NCBI RefSeq assembly: GCF_030345715.1
Contig: NZ_JAUASX010000012.1
Location: forward strand, 62,001 to 126,000
Reading direction: 5' to 3'
DNA: 64,000 bases
Source: Solimonas sp. SE-A11
GTDB taxonomy: Bacteria > Pseudomonadota > Gammaproteobacteria > Nevskiales > Nevskiaceae
Below are positions 16,850 to 25,379 of the stretch, one piece after another. The notes under the pieces were generated by a model, which saw only the letters and a program-made list of their open reading frames with translations, searched no databases and was not told the origin of the DNA. A program made the translations under genes and the position numbers. Every line of letters starts with the position of its first letter. The stretch's first letter is position 1.

Positions 16850-16860
16850 CGTCAGAGCCT

Positions 16861-17649
16861 TCAGCGGCCCTTCCACTGCGGTTTGCGCTTCTCGGCGAAG
16901 GCCTTGGGCCCTTCAATGGCGTCTTCGCTGGGATAGACGTGACGCTCGTAGTAATCCCAGGCCGCCTGCAGGCCGGGTTCGCAACCCAGCGTGGTGGCGT
17001 CCTTGAGCGCCTTCTTGCCCGCCATGACCGAACGCGGCGCCGCATCGGCGATCTTGCGCGCCAGCTCCCGCGCGCGTGCCTGGACGGCCGCGTCGCTGTC
17101 CTCCAGGTAATTGAGGAAGCCGACCGCGTAGAGGCGCTCGGCCGGCAGCATCTCGCCGGTGAGTACGGTTTCCATCAGCTGCGCCTGCGGCATCATCCAC
17201 AGCAGCGGCACCGCCCAAGGCGAGCCGCGGCCGATCTTGACCTCGGTAATGCCGCCGCGCGTGCCGGCCAGGCCCACGCGCAGGTCGCAATTGAGCGCGA
17301 GCATCATGCCTCCGGCCGGGAAGTGGCCGTTGATCGCAGCGATCAGCGGTTTGCGCACCTTGCCGATGCCGTCGTTGCGCAGGTCGGCGAAGAACTCGAG
17401 GATGTCCTTGCCGGTTTCGATTTTCAGGCGTGCCGCCTCGCGCAGGTCCATGCCGGCGCAAAAGGTACCGCAGTAGCTGCTGGTGAGGATGGCCACCCGC
17501 ACCCCGGGATCGGCGTCGATGCGCTTCCAGGTGTCGGCCAAGATGTGCGTGACCTGCGGCGAGAGCGCGTTGCGGCGCTCGGGGCGGTTGAGGGTCACGG
17601 TCGCGATGCCATCCTCGACCGAGTAGAGAAGCTCCTGGTGTTCAGTCAT
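16861..17649 (-). CDS. Enoyl-CoA hydratase/isomerase
   Basis: A 262-residue crotonase-fold protein. The oxyanion-hole segments are visible: RRNALSP near residue 30 and NGHFPAGGMMLALNCD in the middle, followed by GGITEVKIGRGSPWAVP, where the catalytic acidic residue normally lies. It would hydrate or isomerise enoyl-CoA. The ATG at 17649 has AGGAGAC upstream, so the seven-residue longer start is rejected. The C-terminus HVYPSEDAIEGPKAFAEKRK is the standard crotonase ending. It is the intact member of an otherwise decayed group. Confidence 0.9.
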   Translation of the reverse strand: MTEHQELLYSVEDGIATVTLNRPERRNALSPQVTHILADTWKRIDADPGVRVAILTSSYCGTFCAGMDLREAARLKIETGKDILEFFADLRNDGIGKVRKPLIAAINGHFPAGGMMLALNCDLRVGLAGTRGGITEVKIGRGSPWAVPLLWMMPQAQLMETVLTGEMLPAERLYAVGFLNYLEDSDAAVQARARELARKIADAAPRSVMAGKKALKDATTLGCEPGLQAAWDYYERHVYPSEDAIEGPKAFAEKRKPQWKGR

Positions 17650-17802
17650 GCGAAGTCTCCTGAGAATCATTCGCCGCGGGCGGCGATAGAGTCATGCAAC
17701 CGCCGCTAGCGGGCAACGGACAAGGCCCCCGCGGCGCCGGGTAGGGTGGTCGTGTGCCGGCGAGGACGCGTGCCGCGGACAGGCCGGTATGCGATTGCGC
17801 GC

Positions 17803-18735
17803 TCACGGCGCGGGCACTCGGCTGAGCACGGTGGAGGCCCAGGACAGTCCGACACCGAAGCCGGACAGCGCCACGTGGCGGTCCTCTGGCAGCAGATGAT
17901 CGGCCAGCACGATTGGGATCGACGAGCTGACGGTGTTGCCGTACTCCGCGGCATGGAATCGCGTGCGGTCGGCGAGTCCCAGCGCTTCGCCGATGTTCTC
18001 CACGATCACGCGGCTGCCCTGGTGGAGTACCACGCGGTCGATCTGCTGCGGGCTCAGGCCGTTGATGTCGAGCGCACGGCGCAGGCTGCCGGGAACCACG
18101 CTCATGGAGAACTGTAGAACGGCGCGACCATCCATGAACAGGCGGCCGCTCGCGGCATCCACCTTCAGCGAGCCGGCGTAGCGTCCCTCGGTGCCGAAAT
18201 CGAAGCGTCCGAGGCGCCACGTCGGCCTGTCGTTCAGCAGCGTGGCGGCCGCGCCGTCGCCGAACAGCAACGCCGTGCGCTTGTCGTCAGGGTCCACTAT
18301 CTTGGAGTAAGGATCTGCGGTGATCAGCAGTCCATGTCGCAGGCCGTTGGACTGCATGAAGCTTCTCACGATCGACAGGCCGTAAACGTAACCGGAACAG
18401 CCCAGGCCGATATCGAAGACGGCGCAGTCGGGCGCCAGGCCGAGCCGCGCATGCACCAGGGCGGAGCAATGCGGCAGGCCGCGGCCGTCGGGATTCTGCG
18501 TGACCACGACCAGACAGTCGACCTGTTCGCGTTCTACCGCGCCGCGGGCGAACAGCGCCTCGGCGGCGGCCGCGGCCAGGTCCGAAGTGTCCTGATCCGC
18601 CGCGCGGCGCGAGGTCTGCTGCACGCCGATGCGGCGTTCCAGGGTGGCGAGCGGCACGCCCAGCCGCTCGGCGTGCGCCGCATTCCTGATCCGTTGGGGC
18701 GGCAGCACGTAAGCGATGTCCGCGATGCCGATCAT
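17803..18735 (-). CDS. 3-oxoacyl-ACP synthase III family protein
   Basis: A 310-residue KAS III/FabH-like protein with the full Cys-His-Asn triad: C113 in GLGCSGYVYG, H238 in VLHQGSR and N267 in EYGNTVSSSIP. These enzymes join an acyl-CoA to a carrier-bound or CoA extender, or act as acyltransferases. Placed among degradation genes it may not be the housekeeping FabH; relatives in such clusters include acyl-CoA condensing or transfer enzymes. The start at the ATG 18735 gives the expected N-terminal strand IGIADIAYVLP. The substrate is unknown. Confidence 0.85.
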   Translation of the reverse strand: MIGIADIAYVLPPQRIRNAAHAERLGVPLATLERRIGVQQTSRRAADQDTSDLAAAAAEALFARGAVEREQVDCLVVVTQNPDGRGLPHCSALVHARLGLAPDCAVFDIGLGCSGYVYGLSIVRSFMQSNGLRHGLLITADPYSKIVDPDDKRTALLFGDGAAATLLNDRPTWRLGRFDFGTEGRYAGSLKVDAASGRLFMDGRAVLQFSMSVVPGSLRRALDINGLSPQQIDRVVLHQGSRVIVENIGEALGLADRTRFHAAEYGNTVSSSIPIVLADHLLPEDRHVALSGFGVGLSWASTVLSRVPAP

Positions 18736-18809
18736 GGCTTGGCTCGGGCCGCGGACCTGCGTGGCTTACGATGATTCACGGACCTTGCCTCTGCCGGTTT
18801 GTGCGCCAT

Positions 18810-19985
18810 TCAGTAGCTCTTGGGCAGGCCGAGCACATGCTCGCCGATGTAGTTCATCAGCATCTCGTTGTTGATGGGCGCGATCTCCATCAGCCGCACC
18901 ATGGGCCAGAGGGTCACCACGTCGTAGTCGCGGTCGAAGGCGTAGCCGCCGTGGGTCTGGATCGACGCTTCCACCGCCGCCACCGCCGCGCGCGAAGCCA
19001 GCAGCTTGGCCATGTTGGCATGCGCACCGGCGTCCTCGCCCGCGTCGAAGCGCTCGGCAGCGGAGTAGGTCATCAGCCGCGCGGCTTCCAGCTCTGCCTT
19101 GGCCAAGGCCATGCGGTGCTGGAGCGCCTGGTAGCTACCGATCGGCTTGCCGAAGGGCTTGCGCTCCATCGCGTAGGCAACCGCCTTCTTCAGCGCGTAA
19201 TCACCCATGCCGAGCGCGGCCGCGGCGGCGAGCAGGCGCTCGGAATTGAGCCCCTCGAACATCAGCTTGGCCCCCTTGCCCGCTTCCCCGATCAGCGCAT
19301 CGGCGGGCAGGTGCACGTTGTCGAAGAACACCATGTACTGACGCTCCGCGGTCTCGACCTGGATGTTCAACTGCTGAAGGGTGATGCCCGGGGTTTTCAT
19401 GTCGACCACGAACAGCGACATGCCCTCGGTGCGGTGCTGGAGCTCCGATGCCTTCTGTGTGCGCGCGATCACCAGCATGATGTCGGCGTCGCGGGCGCCG
19501 GAGATGAAGACCTTCTGCCCATTGAGCACCCAGCCTTCGCCGTCGCGCGTGGCCAGCGTGCTCATGTTGAAGCTGTTGGTGCCGGCGTTGGGTTCGGTGA
19601 TGGCGAAGCACAGCTTAATCGAGCCGTCGCAGGTCGGCGTCACGAACTTCTTGATCTGCTCCGGCGTGCCGTGTCTCACAATGGGTACGCGGCCCAGGCC
19701 AGTGACGACGAGGAACAGAGTCGGTACGCCGCTCAGCGCCAGCGCTTCGGCCAGCGCGACGATCTCCACGACGCCGCCGCCGGAGCCGCCGAACTTCTCG
19801 GGTACGGACAGGCCGAGCAGGCCGTATTCGCCCATGGCTCTCCACATCTCATCGGGGAAGCGGTCTTGTTCGATGCACCGGCGAATATAGGTGCGCGGGT
19901 ATTGCTCGGAGATGCCGTGCGTGGCCTCCTGCACCTGACGGATGCGGCTGGCGAGGGACTCGGCCGGGATGGAAAGCTCGTTCAT
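18810..19985 (-). CDS. Acyl-CoA dehydrogenase
   Basis: A 391-residue FAD-dependent acyl-CoA dehydrogenase. Visible: FAITEPNAGTNSFNMST (FAD/substrate loop), GWVLNGQKVFISGA, and GSYQALQHRMA. The C-terminal segment reads RLMEIAPINNEMLM instead of the usual YEGTNEIQ, so the glutamate used as base in many family members is not at its normal place; another helix may supply it, as in long-chain or isovaleryl types. The relic at 61240-61877 has the same ending, so both belong to one subfamily. Electrons would pass to the nearby ETF. Confidence 0.9.
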   Translation of the reverse strand: MNELSIPAESLASRIRQVQEATHGISEQYPRTYIRRCIEQDRFPDEMWRAMGEYGLLGLSVPEKFGGSGGGVVEIVALAEALALSGVPTLFLVVTGLGRVPIVRHGTPEQIKKFVTPTCDGSIKLCFAITEPNAGTNSFNMSTLATRDGEGWVLNGQKVFISGARDADIMLVIARTQKASELQHRTEGMSLFVVDMKTPGITLQQLNIQVETAERQYMVFFDNVHLPADALIGEAGKGAKLMFEGLNSERLLAAAAALGMGDYALKKAVAYAMERKPFGKPIGSYQALQHRMALAKAELEAARLMTYSAAERFDAGEDAGAHANMAKLLASRAAVAAVEASIQTHGGYAFDRDYDVVTLWPMVRLMEIAPINNEMLMNYIGEHVLGLPKSY

Positions 19986-20029
19986 GGTTTCTTCGTCTTC
20001 GTAGTAGGGGACGGGAGGAAATCGTCGTG

Positions 20030-20200
20030 CTACAGCGGTAGCCGGGCGCAGACGCTGGCTTGCACGTACAGACTGCGCGCTGTGCCGAGCGTAATCTCAA
20101 GGTCGATCAGCCCCAGTCCGGCCTCGCGATAACAGCGCAGGATCCGTCCCTCGGCGCTGCCTGTGATGATGATTGACTTGTTGCCGATCTCGAGATTCAT
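20030..20200 (-). pseudogene. Short-chain dehydrogenase start fused to an unrelated tail
   Basis: After a GAGGGAG site the frame starts MNLEIGNKSIIITGSAEG, the beginning of a short-chain dehydrogenase nucleotide-binding motif. It then turns into RCYREAGLGLIDLEITLGT and ends 38 residues later. The tail could be the end of a hotdog protein, but this is weak. I treat it as a deletion product with no function. Confidence 0.4.
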
Positions 20201-20305
20201 GACGTACGTGCTCCCTCGCACTTTGATGGGCGAATCGTCAGCACGGCTTCGGTGCGGACAAAAACTGACGGGACACTTGACTCTGCGTTAGTTTAGTTTA
20301 GGATT

Positions 20306-20319
20306 CTATCAAATGATAG
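20306..20319. promoter_or_regulatory. Candidate TetR operator upstream of TetR gene
   Basis: CTATCA-AA-TGATAG is a perfect inverted repeat about 94 bases before the TetR-family start at 20413. It matches the site before the acyl-CoA synthetase (14248-14261) in pattern. The nearby GTTAGTTTAGTTTAG is a short direct repeat. Confidence 0.6.
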
Positions 20320-20412
20320 TTAGAAGATGTGCTATTTCAACGCAGCGGTCGACGGCCCTGCGAGTCGTGTAACATTCTGTGCTGTGCAAGGCAAAAATTT
20401 TTCCGCTACGTG

Positions 20413-21087
20413 ATGGCAACTGTGAAAAAAAGAAAGAGCGCCGCAATCCGGGTCCGTGATTCAGCCGCTGAGTTGACGAGGGAACAGGTACTCAAGGCGG
20501 CAGCCGGCCTCTTCAAGAGGCAAGGTTACGCGGCGACCACTCTCCGGCAGATCGCAGATGATGCAGGAATCCAGGCTGGCAGCGTCTACTACCATTTCGA
20601 GTCGAAGGACAGGATTCTTGTCGAGATTCTGGACTTGGGGATCGATCTGGTTCATCAAACCGTGCTCGATCGGCTCAAGGCCTTGCCTGAAGACGCCTCG
20701 GGCCGGGAGCGATTTGCCGCCGCGCTGGAGGGGCATCTCACGGGACTCCTCCAGCACGGCGAATATACGTCGGCCAGCATCCGGATATATGGCCAGTTGC
20801 CGGCGGATCTCCGGCGTCCGAACCAAGCGCGCAGACGCAGGTACAGTGCCCTCTGGGACCGGCTGTTGGCCGAAGCGCAGGCGCGTGGCGAGATCCGGAC
20901 CGGAGCCAATCTGCACCTGACGCGATTGATCGTGCTGGGGACGATCAACTGGACGGTGGAGTGGTTCGATCCAGGCCAGGGGACGCTGAACGATGTTGTA
21001 CGGCAGATGGTGAGCATACTGTCGGACGGCTTATTTGCGCCCGTTGCACCGCCTGCACCGCAGGCACGGGTCAGGTCGGCACGCTGA
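20413..21087 (+). CDS. TetR-family transcriptional regulator
   Basis: A 224-residue repressor. The N-terminal helix-turn-helix is clear: LTREQVLKAAAGLFKRQGYA then TTLRQIADDAGIQAGSVYYHF (about residues 22-65). The C-terminal ligand domain resembles those of regulators of fatty-acid or sterol degradation (KstR2/FadR-type TetR proteins). The ATG at 20413 is chosen because the basic leader KKRKSAAIR leads directly into the domain. The palindromes at 20306 and 14248 are its likely operators, and an acyl-CoA the likely inducer; both are inference. It reads in the same direction as etfB, which starts 97 bases downstream. Confidence 0.9.
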   Translation: MATVKKRKSAAIRVRDSAAELTREQVLKAAAGLFKRQGYAATTLRQIADDAGIQAGSVYYHFESKDRILVEILDLGIDLVHQTVLDRLKALPEDASGRERFAAALEGHLTGLLQHGEYTSASIRIYGQLPADLRRPNQARRRRYSALWDRLLAEAQARGEIRTGANLHLTRLIVLGTINWTVEWFDPGQGTLNDVVRQMVSILSDGLFAPVAPPAPQARVRSAR

Positions 21088-21183
21088 TCGACGAACGCCG
21101 GGTGTCCGGCGGACGTGTATGCGGACCGGACGTCCAGTGCACGCGGACCCGATACCGAATCTCAAAACCAAGTTAGGAAGCCG

Positions 21184-21929
21184 ATGAAAGCGCTCGTCAG
21201 TGTCAAACGCGTCGTGGACTACAACGTCCGCATCCAGATCAAGTCCGACGGATTGGGCGTGGTCACCGACGGCGTCAAGCACTCCATGAATCCCTTCGAT
21301 GAGATCGCGATGGAAGAAGCGGTGCACCTGAAGGAGAAGGGCAAGGTCACCGAAATTGTCGCCGTGACAATCGGCGGCGCCAGGAGCGAAGAGACCCTGC
21401 GCTCCGCGCTGGCCTTCGGCGCCGACCGTGCGATCCACATCAAGGAAGAAGGCGAAGTTCAGCCGCTGACAGCGGCCAAGGCGCTCGCCGCCGCGATGAA
21501 GAAGGAAGGTGCGCAGCTATTCCTTTGCGGCAAGCAGGCGATCGACGACGACGCCAACCAGACCGGCCAGATGGTCGCCTCGCTGCTCGACATCGCGCAG
21601 GCAACTTTTGCGTCGAAGGTCGAAGTTGACGGCAACAAGGCGACGGTGACGCGTGAAGTCGACACCGGACTGGAGACGCTCGAAGTCGACCTTCCGGCGG
21701 TCATCACGACCGACTTGCGCCTCAATCAGCCGCGCTATCTCAAGCTGCCAGACATCATGAAGGCAAGAAGAAGCCGATCGAGACGGTTGCGCTCGGTGAC
21801 CTGGGCGTCACCGTCGGCGCCGGCTTCAAGACCGCCAAGACCGTACCGCCGCCGAGCCGCTCGAAGGGCGTGATGGTCAAGACCGTCGACGAACTCTTCG
21901 ATGCCCTCAAGAACAAGGGCCTGCTCTAA
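21184..21929 (+). pseudogene. etfB: Electron transfer flavoprotein beta subunit, frameshifted
   Basis: Starts [20 protein letters not shown] with AGGAAG upstream and follows EtfB throughout, including [16 protein letters not shown] and [12 protein letters not shown]. Near 21760, after PDIMKA, one base is missing. The correct sequence continues one frame over with [20 protein letters not shown] and ends VDELFDALKNKGLL at the stop 21927-21929. Restoring one base gives 248 residues, the normal EtfB length. The break costs the last 55 residues, including part of the nucleotide-binding C-terminus. It could be a true mutation or a sequencing or assembly error. An IS5-type element follows directly. 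Confidence 0.85.
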
Positions 21930-23191
21930 GAGTTTGCTGAAAAACTCCGCAAGAATTCTGTTGTCTGAGGGGCGTACATCAGAGGGTGGAGCATGGGATG
22001 CGCGGAGCGGACATCAAGCAGGTGGAGATGCTGGTAGCGTTTTCACTGGAGGATCGGGTACCTGCGGCACATCCTCTGCGCACCATACGCCGGCTGGTGG
22101 ATGAATCGCTGTCGGCGATGAGCGGCGTGCTGACGACGATGTACTCGCACACGGGACGGCCGTCGATTCCCCCGGAGCGTCTGATTCGCTCGCTGCTGCT
22201 GCAGGTGCTGTACTCGATCCGCAGCGAGCGGCAGCTGGTAGAGCAGCTGGACTACAACCTGCTGTACCGCTGGTTTGTCGGCATTGGCCTGGACGAGCCG
22301 GTGTGGGATGCCACGAGCTACACCCGCAACCGCCAGCGCTTGATTGACGCGGACGCCGGACGCGCCCTGATGGCGGCGATCCTGGGCCAGGCCCGCGAGC
22401 GCCAGCTGCTGTCGGACGAGCACTTCAGCGTGGACGGAACGCTGATTGAAGCCTGGGCCAGCCAGAAGAGCTTTCAGCGCAAGGACGGCGAGCCCCCGGC
22501 GGATGGCGGGAGCAACTTTCGCGGTCAGTCACGCACCAACGACACCCATGCCTCGGTGACCGATCCGCAGGCGCAGTCCTACCGCAAGTCACAGGGCCAG
22601 GAGGCGCGGCTGGCCTACCTGGGCCACGCCCTGATGGACAACCGACATGGCCTGGCCGTGGATGGCTGTGCGACCCAGGCCACTGGCACCGCAGAACGTG
22701 ATGCCGCCGCGCAGATGATCGACTGGATCAAGACCGGCGGTGAGATTACCTTGGGCGCCGACAAGGGCTATGACACCGAGGCCTTTGTCGAGCGCCTGAC
22801 ACGAGGCCGGGTCAAGCCGCATATTGCCCAGAACACCACGAACCGGCGCTCGGCGGTGCCGGAGGCTGTGGCTCAAACCGAAGGCTACGCCAAGAGCCTC
22901 AACGCGCGTCCTCGCATCGAGGACATCTTCGGCTGGCTCAAGCGCATTGGCGGCATGAAGAAGGTGAAGCTGCGTGGTACCGCCAAGGTCCACAGCCTGT
23001 TTACCTTCGCGCTGGCGGCTTACAACCTGGTCCGGCTGCGAACGCTGATGATGCCGCAGCCGAGCTGCGTCTGATGATCGGAAATCAGCGCCCAACGGGC
23101 GCGTAGAACCTCAGAACAAGTCCCAAAATGTCTCGAAAATGATCAAGCCCACGACGCGCGTCGAAAATTGCGTGGGTTTTTCAGCGAACTC
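21930..23191 (+). mobile_element. IS5-family insertion sequence with 4-bp target duplication
   Basis: The ends are inverted repeats: GAGTTTGCTGAAAAACTC at the left and, read from the right, GAGTTCGCTGAAAAACCC, followed by further partial matches (CGCAA). It is flanked on both sides by CTAA (21926-21929 and 23192-23195), fitting the YTAR target of IS5-group elements. Length is 1262 bp. The insertion fell exactly on the etfB stop codon and left it intact, separating etfB from etfA. The complete ends and duplication suggest a recent, possibly active insertion. Confidence 0.9.
21998..23074 (+). CDS. IS5-family transposase
   Basis: A 358-residue DDE transposase. The N-terminal domain has the IS5-type IPPERLIRSLLLQVLYSIRS and QLDYNLLYRWFVGI. 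The catalytic core shows DEHFSVDGTLIEAWAS (first Asp), ADKGYDTEAFV (second Asp) and RIEDIFGWLKRIGGM (Glu). The ATG at 21998 is favoured because GGTGGAG lies just upstream; a GTG at 21986 would add four residues. The frame is complete. Confidence 0.9.
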   Translation: MRGADIKQVEMLVAFSLEDRVPAAHPLRTIRRLVDESLSAMSGVLTTMYSHTGRPSIPPERLIRSLLLQVLYSIRSERQLVEQLDYNLLYRWFVGIGLDEPVWDATSYTRNRQRLIDADAGRALMAAILGQARERQLLSDEHFSVDGTLIEAWASQKSFQRKDGEPPADGGSNFRGQSRTNDTHASVTDPQAQSYRKSQGQEARLAYLGHALMDNRHGLAVDGCATQATGTAERDAAAQMIDWIKTGGEITLGADKGYDTEAFVERLTRGRVKPHIAQNTTNRRSAVPEAVAQTEGYAKSLNARPRIEDIFGWLKRIGGMKKVKLRGTAKVHSLFTFALAAYNLVRLRTLMMPQPSCV

Positions 23192-23225
23192 CTAAGAGCG
23201 CGCACGCTTCAAGGATTAGACAGAC

Positions 23226-24161
23226 ATGAGCAAGATTCTGATTGTCGCGGAGCATGCCGAGGGCAAGCTCAATAACGGTGTCGCCAAAACCGTGGCTGCG
23301 GCCAAGGGCATCGGCGGCGAGATTCACGTCGTCGTGTTCGCCGCCGACGCGGCGGCGGTTGCCGGACAGGCCGCGCAGCTCGATGGCGTCGCCAAGGTGC
23401 TGACCGTCAACAACGCTGCTAACGCCTACCCGCTGGCTGCGATCCTCGCGCCGCAGGTCGCCGAAGTCGCCAAGAATGGCTACACGCATGTGTTGTTCCC
23501 CGGCACTACTTTCGGCAAGGATCTCGCACCGCGCGTCGCTGCCAAGCTTGACGTGCAGCAGATCAGCGACATCATGGCCACGCACAGTCCTACCAGTTTC
23601 GAGCGGCCGATTTACGCTGGCAACGCGATCACGACGGTCGAAGCGCCGACGGGTACGGTCGTCGCGACGGTGCGTTTGGCCTCGTTCCAGGCTGTCGGCA
23701 GCGGCGGCGCCGCCGCCATCGAAACCGTCAGCGTCAATCCCGCGCTGCCGAGTCACACGCGCTTCCTGAAGCTCGAGGCGCAGAAGTCCGAGCGTCCCGA
23801 CCTGCAGTCGGCGGGCCGTGTCGTCTCCGGCGGCCGCGCGCTAGGCAGCTCCGAGAACTTCAAGGTGATCTATGAGTTGGCCGACAAGATCGGCGCGGCG
23901 GTCGGCGCGTCGCGCGCCGCGGTCGACTCGGGCTACGTGCCCAACGACATGCAGGTCGGCCAGACCGGCAAGATAATAGCGCCGGAGTTGTACTTCGCGA
24001 TCGGCATCTCGGGTGCGATACAGCATCTCGCCGGCATCAAGGACGCGCGTACGATTGTGGCGATCAACAAGGACCCGGAAGCGCCGATCTTCGAAGTCGC
24101 CGACTTCGGCCTCGTCGGCGACCTGTTCCAGGTCGTGCCGGAGCTATCGCAGAAGCTCTGA
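23226..24161 (+). CDS. etfA: Electron transfer flavoprotein alpha subunit
   Basis: A 311-residue EtfA. The C-terminal FAD-binding region is intact: [19 protein letters not shown], then [37 protein letters not shown] and [20 protein letters not shown]. With EtfB it carries electrons from acyl-CoA dehydrogenases to ETF-ubiquinone oxidoreductase. It was once directly downstream of etfB, and AAGGATTAGACAGAC lies before its ATG. Because of the IS5 insertion it now needs a promoter in the IS or a read-through transcript. A strong hairpin follows its stop. Confidence 0.95.
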   Translation: MSKILIVAEHAEGKLNNGVAKTVAAAKGIGGEIHVVVFAADAAAVAGQAAQLDGVAKVLTVNNAANAYPLAAILAPQVAEVAKNGYTHVLFPGTTFGKDLAPRVAAKLDVQQISDIMATHSPTSFERPIYAGNAITTVEAPTGTVVATVRLASFQAVGSGGAAAIETVSVNPALPSHTRFLKLEAQKSERPDLQSAGRVVSGGRALGSSENFKVIYELADKIGAAVGASRAAVDSGYVPNDMQVGQTGKIIAPELYFAIGISGAIQHLAGIKDARTIVAINKDPEAPIFEVADFGLVGDLFQVVPELSQKL

Positions 24162-24170
24162 TCCGGCCGA

Positions 24171-24198
24171 CCCGCGGCGGATTCCGGTCCGCCGCGGG
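24171..24198. terminator. Bidirectional hairpin terminator between convergent genes
   Basis: CCCGCGGCGGA, a six-base loop TTCCGG, then TCCGCCGCGGG form a perfect 11-bp GC-rich stem, 9 bases after the etfA stop and 11 bases before the end of the converging acyl-CoA dehydrogenase gene. There is no long T run. Confidence 0.65.
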
Positions 24199-24209
24199 TG
24201 GGCGCGCGT

Positions 24210-25379
24210 TCAGTAGGCAAGCTGGCGCGCGGCCAGGTCCTTCATGATCTCAGTCGCGCCGCCCCCGATGGACAGAACCTTGGTCTCGCGGAAGATGCGT
24301 TCGACCTTGGTGCCGCGCAAGTAGCCAGCGCCGCCGAGGATCTGCACCGCCTCGCCGGCGACGCGTTCCAGCATGCCGGTGGCGAGATTCTTCAGCAGAC
24401 AGATCTCGGCCACCGACGTGTAGCCTTGGAGCACCTGCCAGCACAGCAGATCGAGCTGGGCCTTGACCGCGTCGAGCTGCATCTTCATGTCCACCAGCTT
24501 GTGGCGGATCACCTGCCGGGCGACCAGCGGCTCGCCGAAGGTCTGCCGGTGGCGCGCATATGCCAGCGACTCTTCGTAGCAGACCTGCCCGAAGGCCCAG
24601 GCCTGGGCGGCCAGCATCAGCCGCTCGTTGTTGAAGTTGTGCATGATGGCCTTGAAGCCGCGGTTCTCCTCTCCGATGATGTTTTGCGCCGGCACCCGGC
24701 AGTCCTGGAAGTAGAGGGTGGCGGTGTCGGAGCACCACCATCCCATCTTTTCCAGAGGCGTGCGCGTGAAGCCCGGCGTTCCGGCCTCCACCACGAGCAG
24801 TGACACGCCGCCCATGCCGGGGCCGCCGGTGCGCACCGCCACGGTGATGCAGTCGGCGCGCATGCCGGAGGTGATGAAGGTCTTGGAGCCGTTGACGATG
24901 TAGTGATCGCCCTCGCGCCGTGCCGTGGTGCGCAAGCTGGCCACGTCGGAACCGCCGCCGGGTTCGGTGATGGCCAGGGCCGCGATCTTGTGGCCTTCTA
25001 TGACCGGCCGCAGGAACCGCTCCTTCTGCTCGTGTGTGCCCGAGGCGGCCACCGGCGGACTGCCGATGCGGTGGCTGACCAAGCTGGCCAGCAGACCGCC
25101 GGCGCCCGCGCGCGCCAGCTCTTCGGCCATGATCGATTGGTAGAACGGATCGTTGTCGCCGCTGCCGCCGTACTCCTCCGGAAAACCGATGCCCAGCACG
25201 CCGGCCTCGGCGGCCTTGCGCTGCAGCGCGCGCGGCAGTTCGCCCGCGCGCTCCCAGGCGTCGATGTAAGGCTCACACTCCTTTTGCACGAAACGCCGCA
25301 GCTGGCTGCGATAGGCTTCGTGGGCCTCGGTGAGAAACGGGTGGGGTGCCATGCAGTGTGCTTCCGGGGCCGTGCTCAT
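24210..25379 (-). CDS. Acyl-CoA dehydrogenase
   Basis: A 389-residue enzyme. Visible: [54 protein letters not shown] and [19 protein letters not shown]. The last active-site segment is [13 protein letters not shown], with glycine where the base glutamate of many family members sits, a change common in a large subgroup that uses another residue or a partner subunit. The start overlaps the stop of the upstream dehydrogenase (ATGA at 25376-25379), so the two are translated together. It probably works in dehydrogenating a CoA thioester of the compound degraded here. Confidence 0.9.
   Translation of the reverse strand: MSTAPEAHCMAPHPFLTEAHEAYRSQLRRFVQKECEPYIDAWERAGELPRALQRKAAEAGVLGIGFPEEYGGSGDNDPFYQSIMAEELARAGAGGLLASLVSHRIGSPPVAASGTHEQKERFLRPVIEGHKIAALAITEPGGGSDVASLRTTARREGDHYIVNGSKTFITSGMRADCITVAVRTGGPGMGGVSLLVVEAGTPGFTRTPLEKMGWWCSDTATLYFQDCRVPAQNIIGEENRGFKAIMHNFNNERLMLAAQAWAFGQVCYEESLAYARHRQTFGEPLVARQVIRHKLVDMKMQLDAVKAQLDLLCWQVLQGYTSVAEICLLKNLATGMLERVAGEAVQILGGAGYLRGTKVERIFRETKVLSIGGGATEIMKDLAARQLAY

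Noticed and set aside
18771-20132. Long open frame opposite the acyl-CoA dehydrogenase gene
   Set aside because: It mirrors a well-conserved gene on the other strand, has no recognisable domain and is what high-GC codon bias produces.
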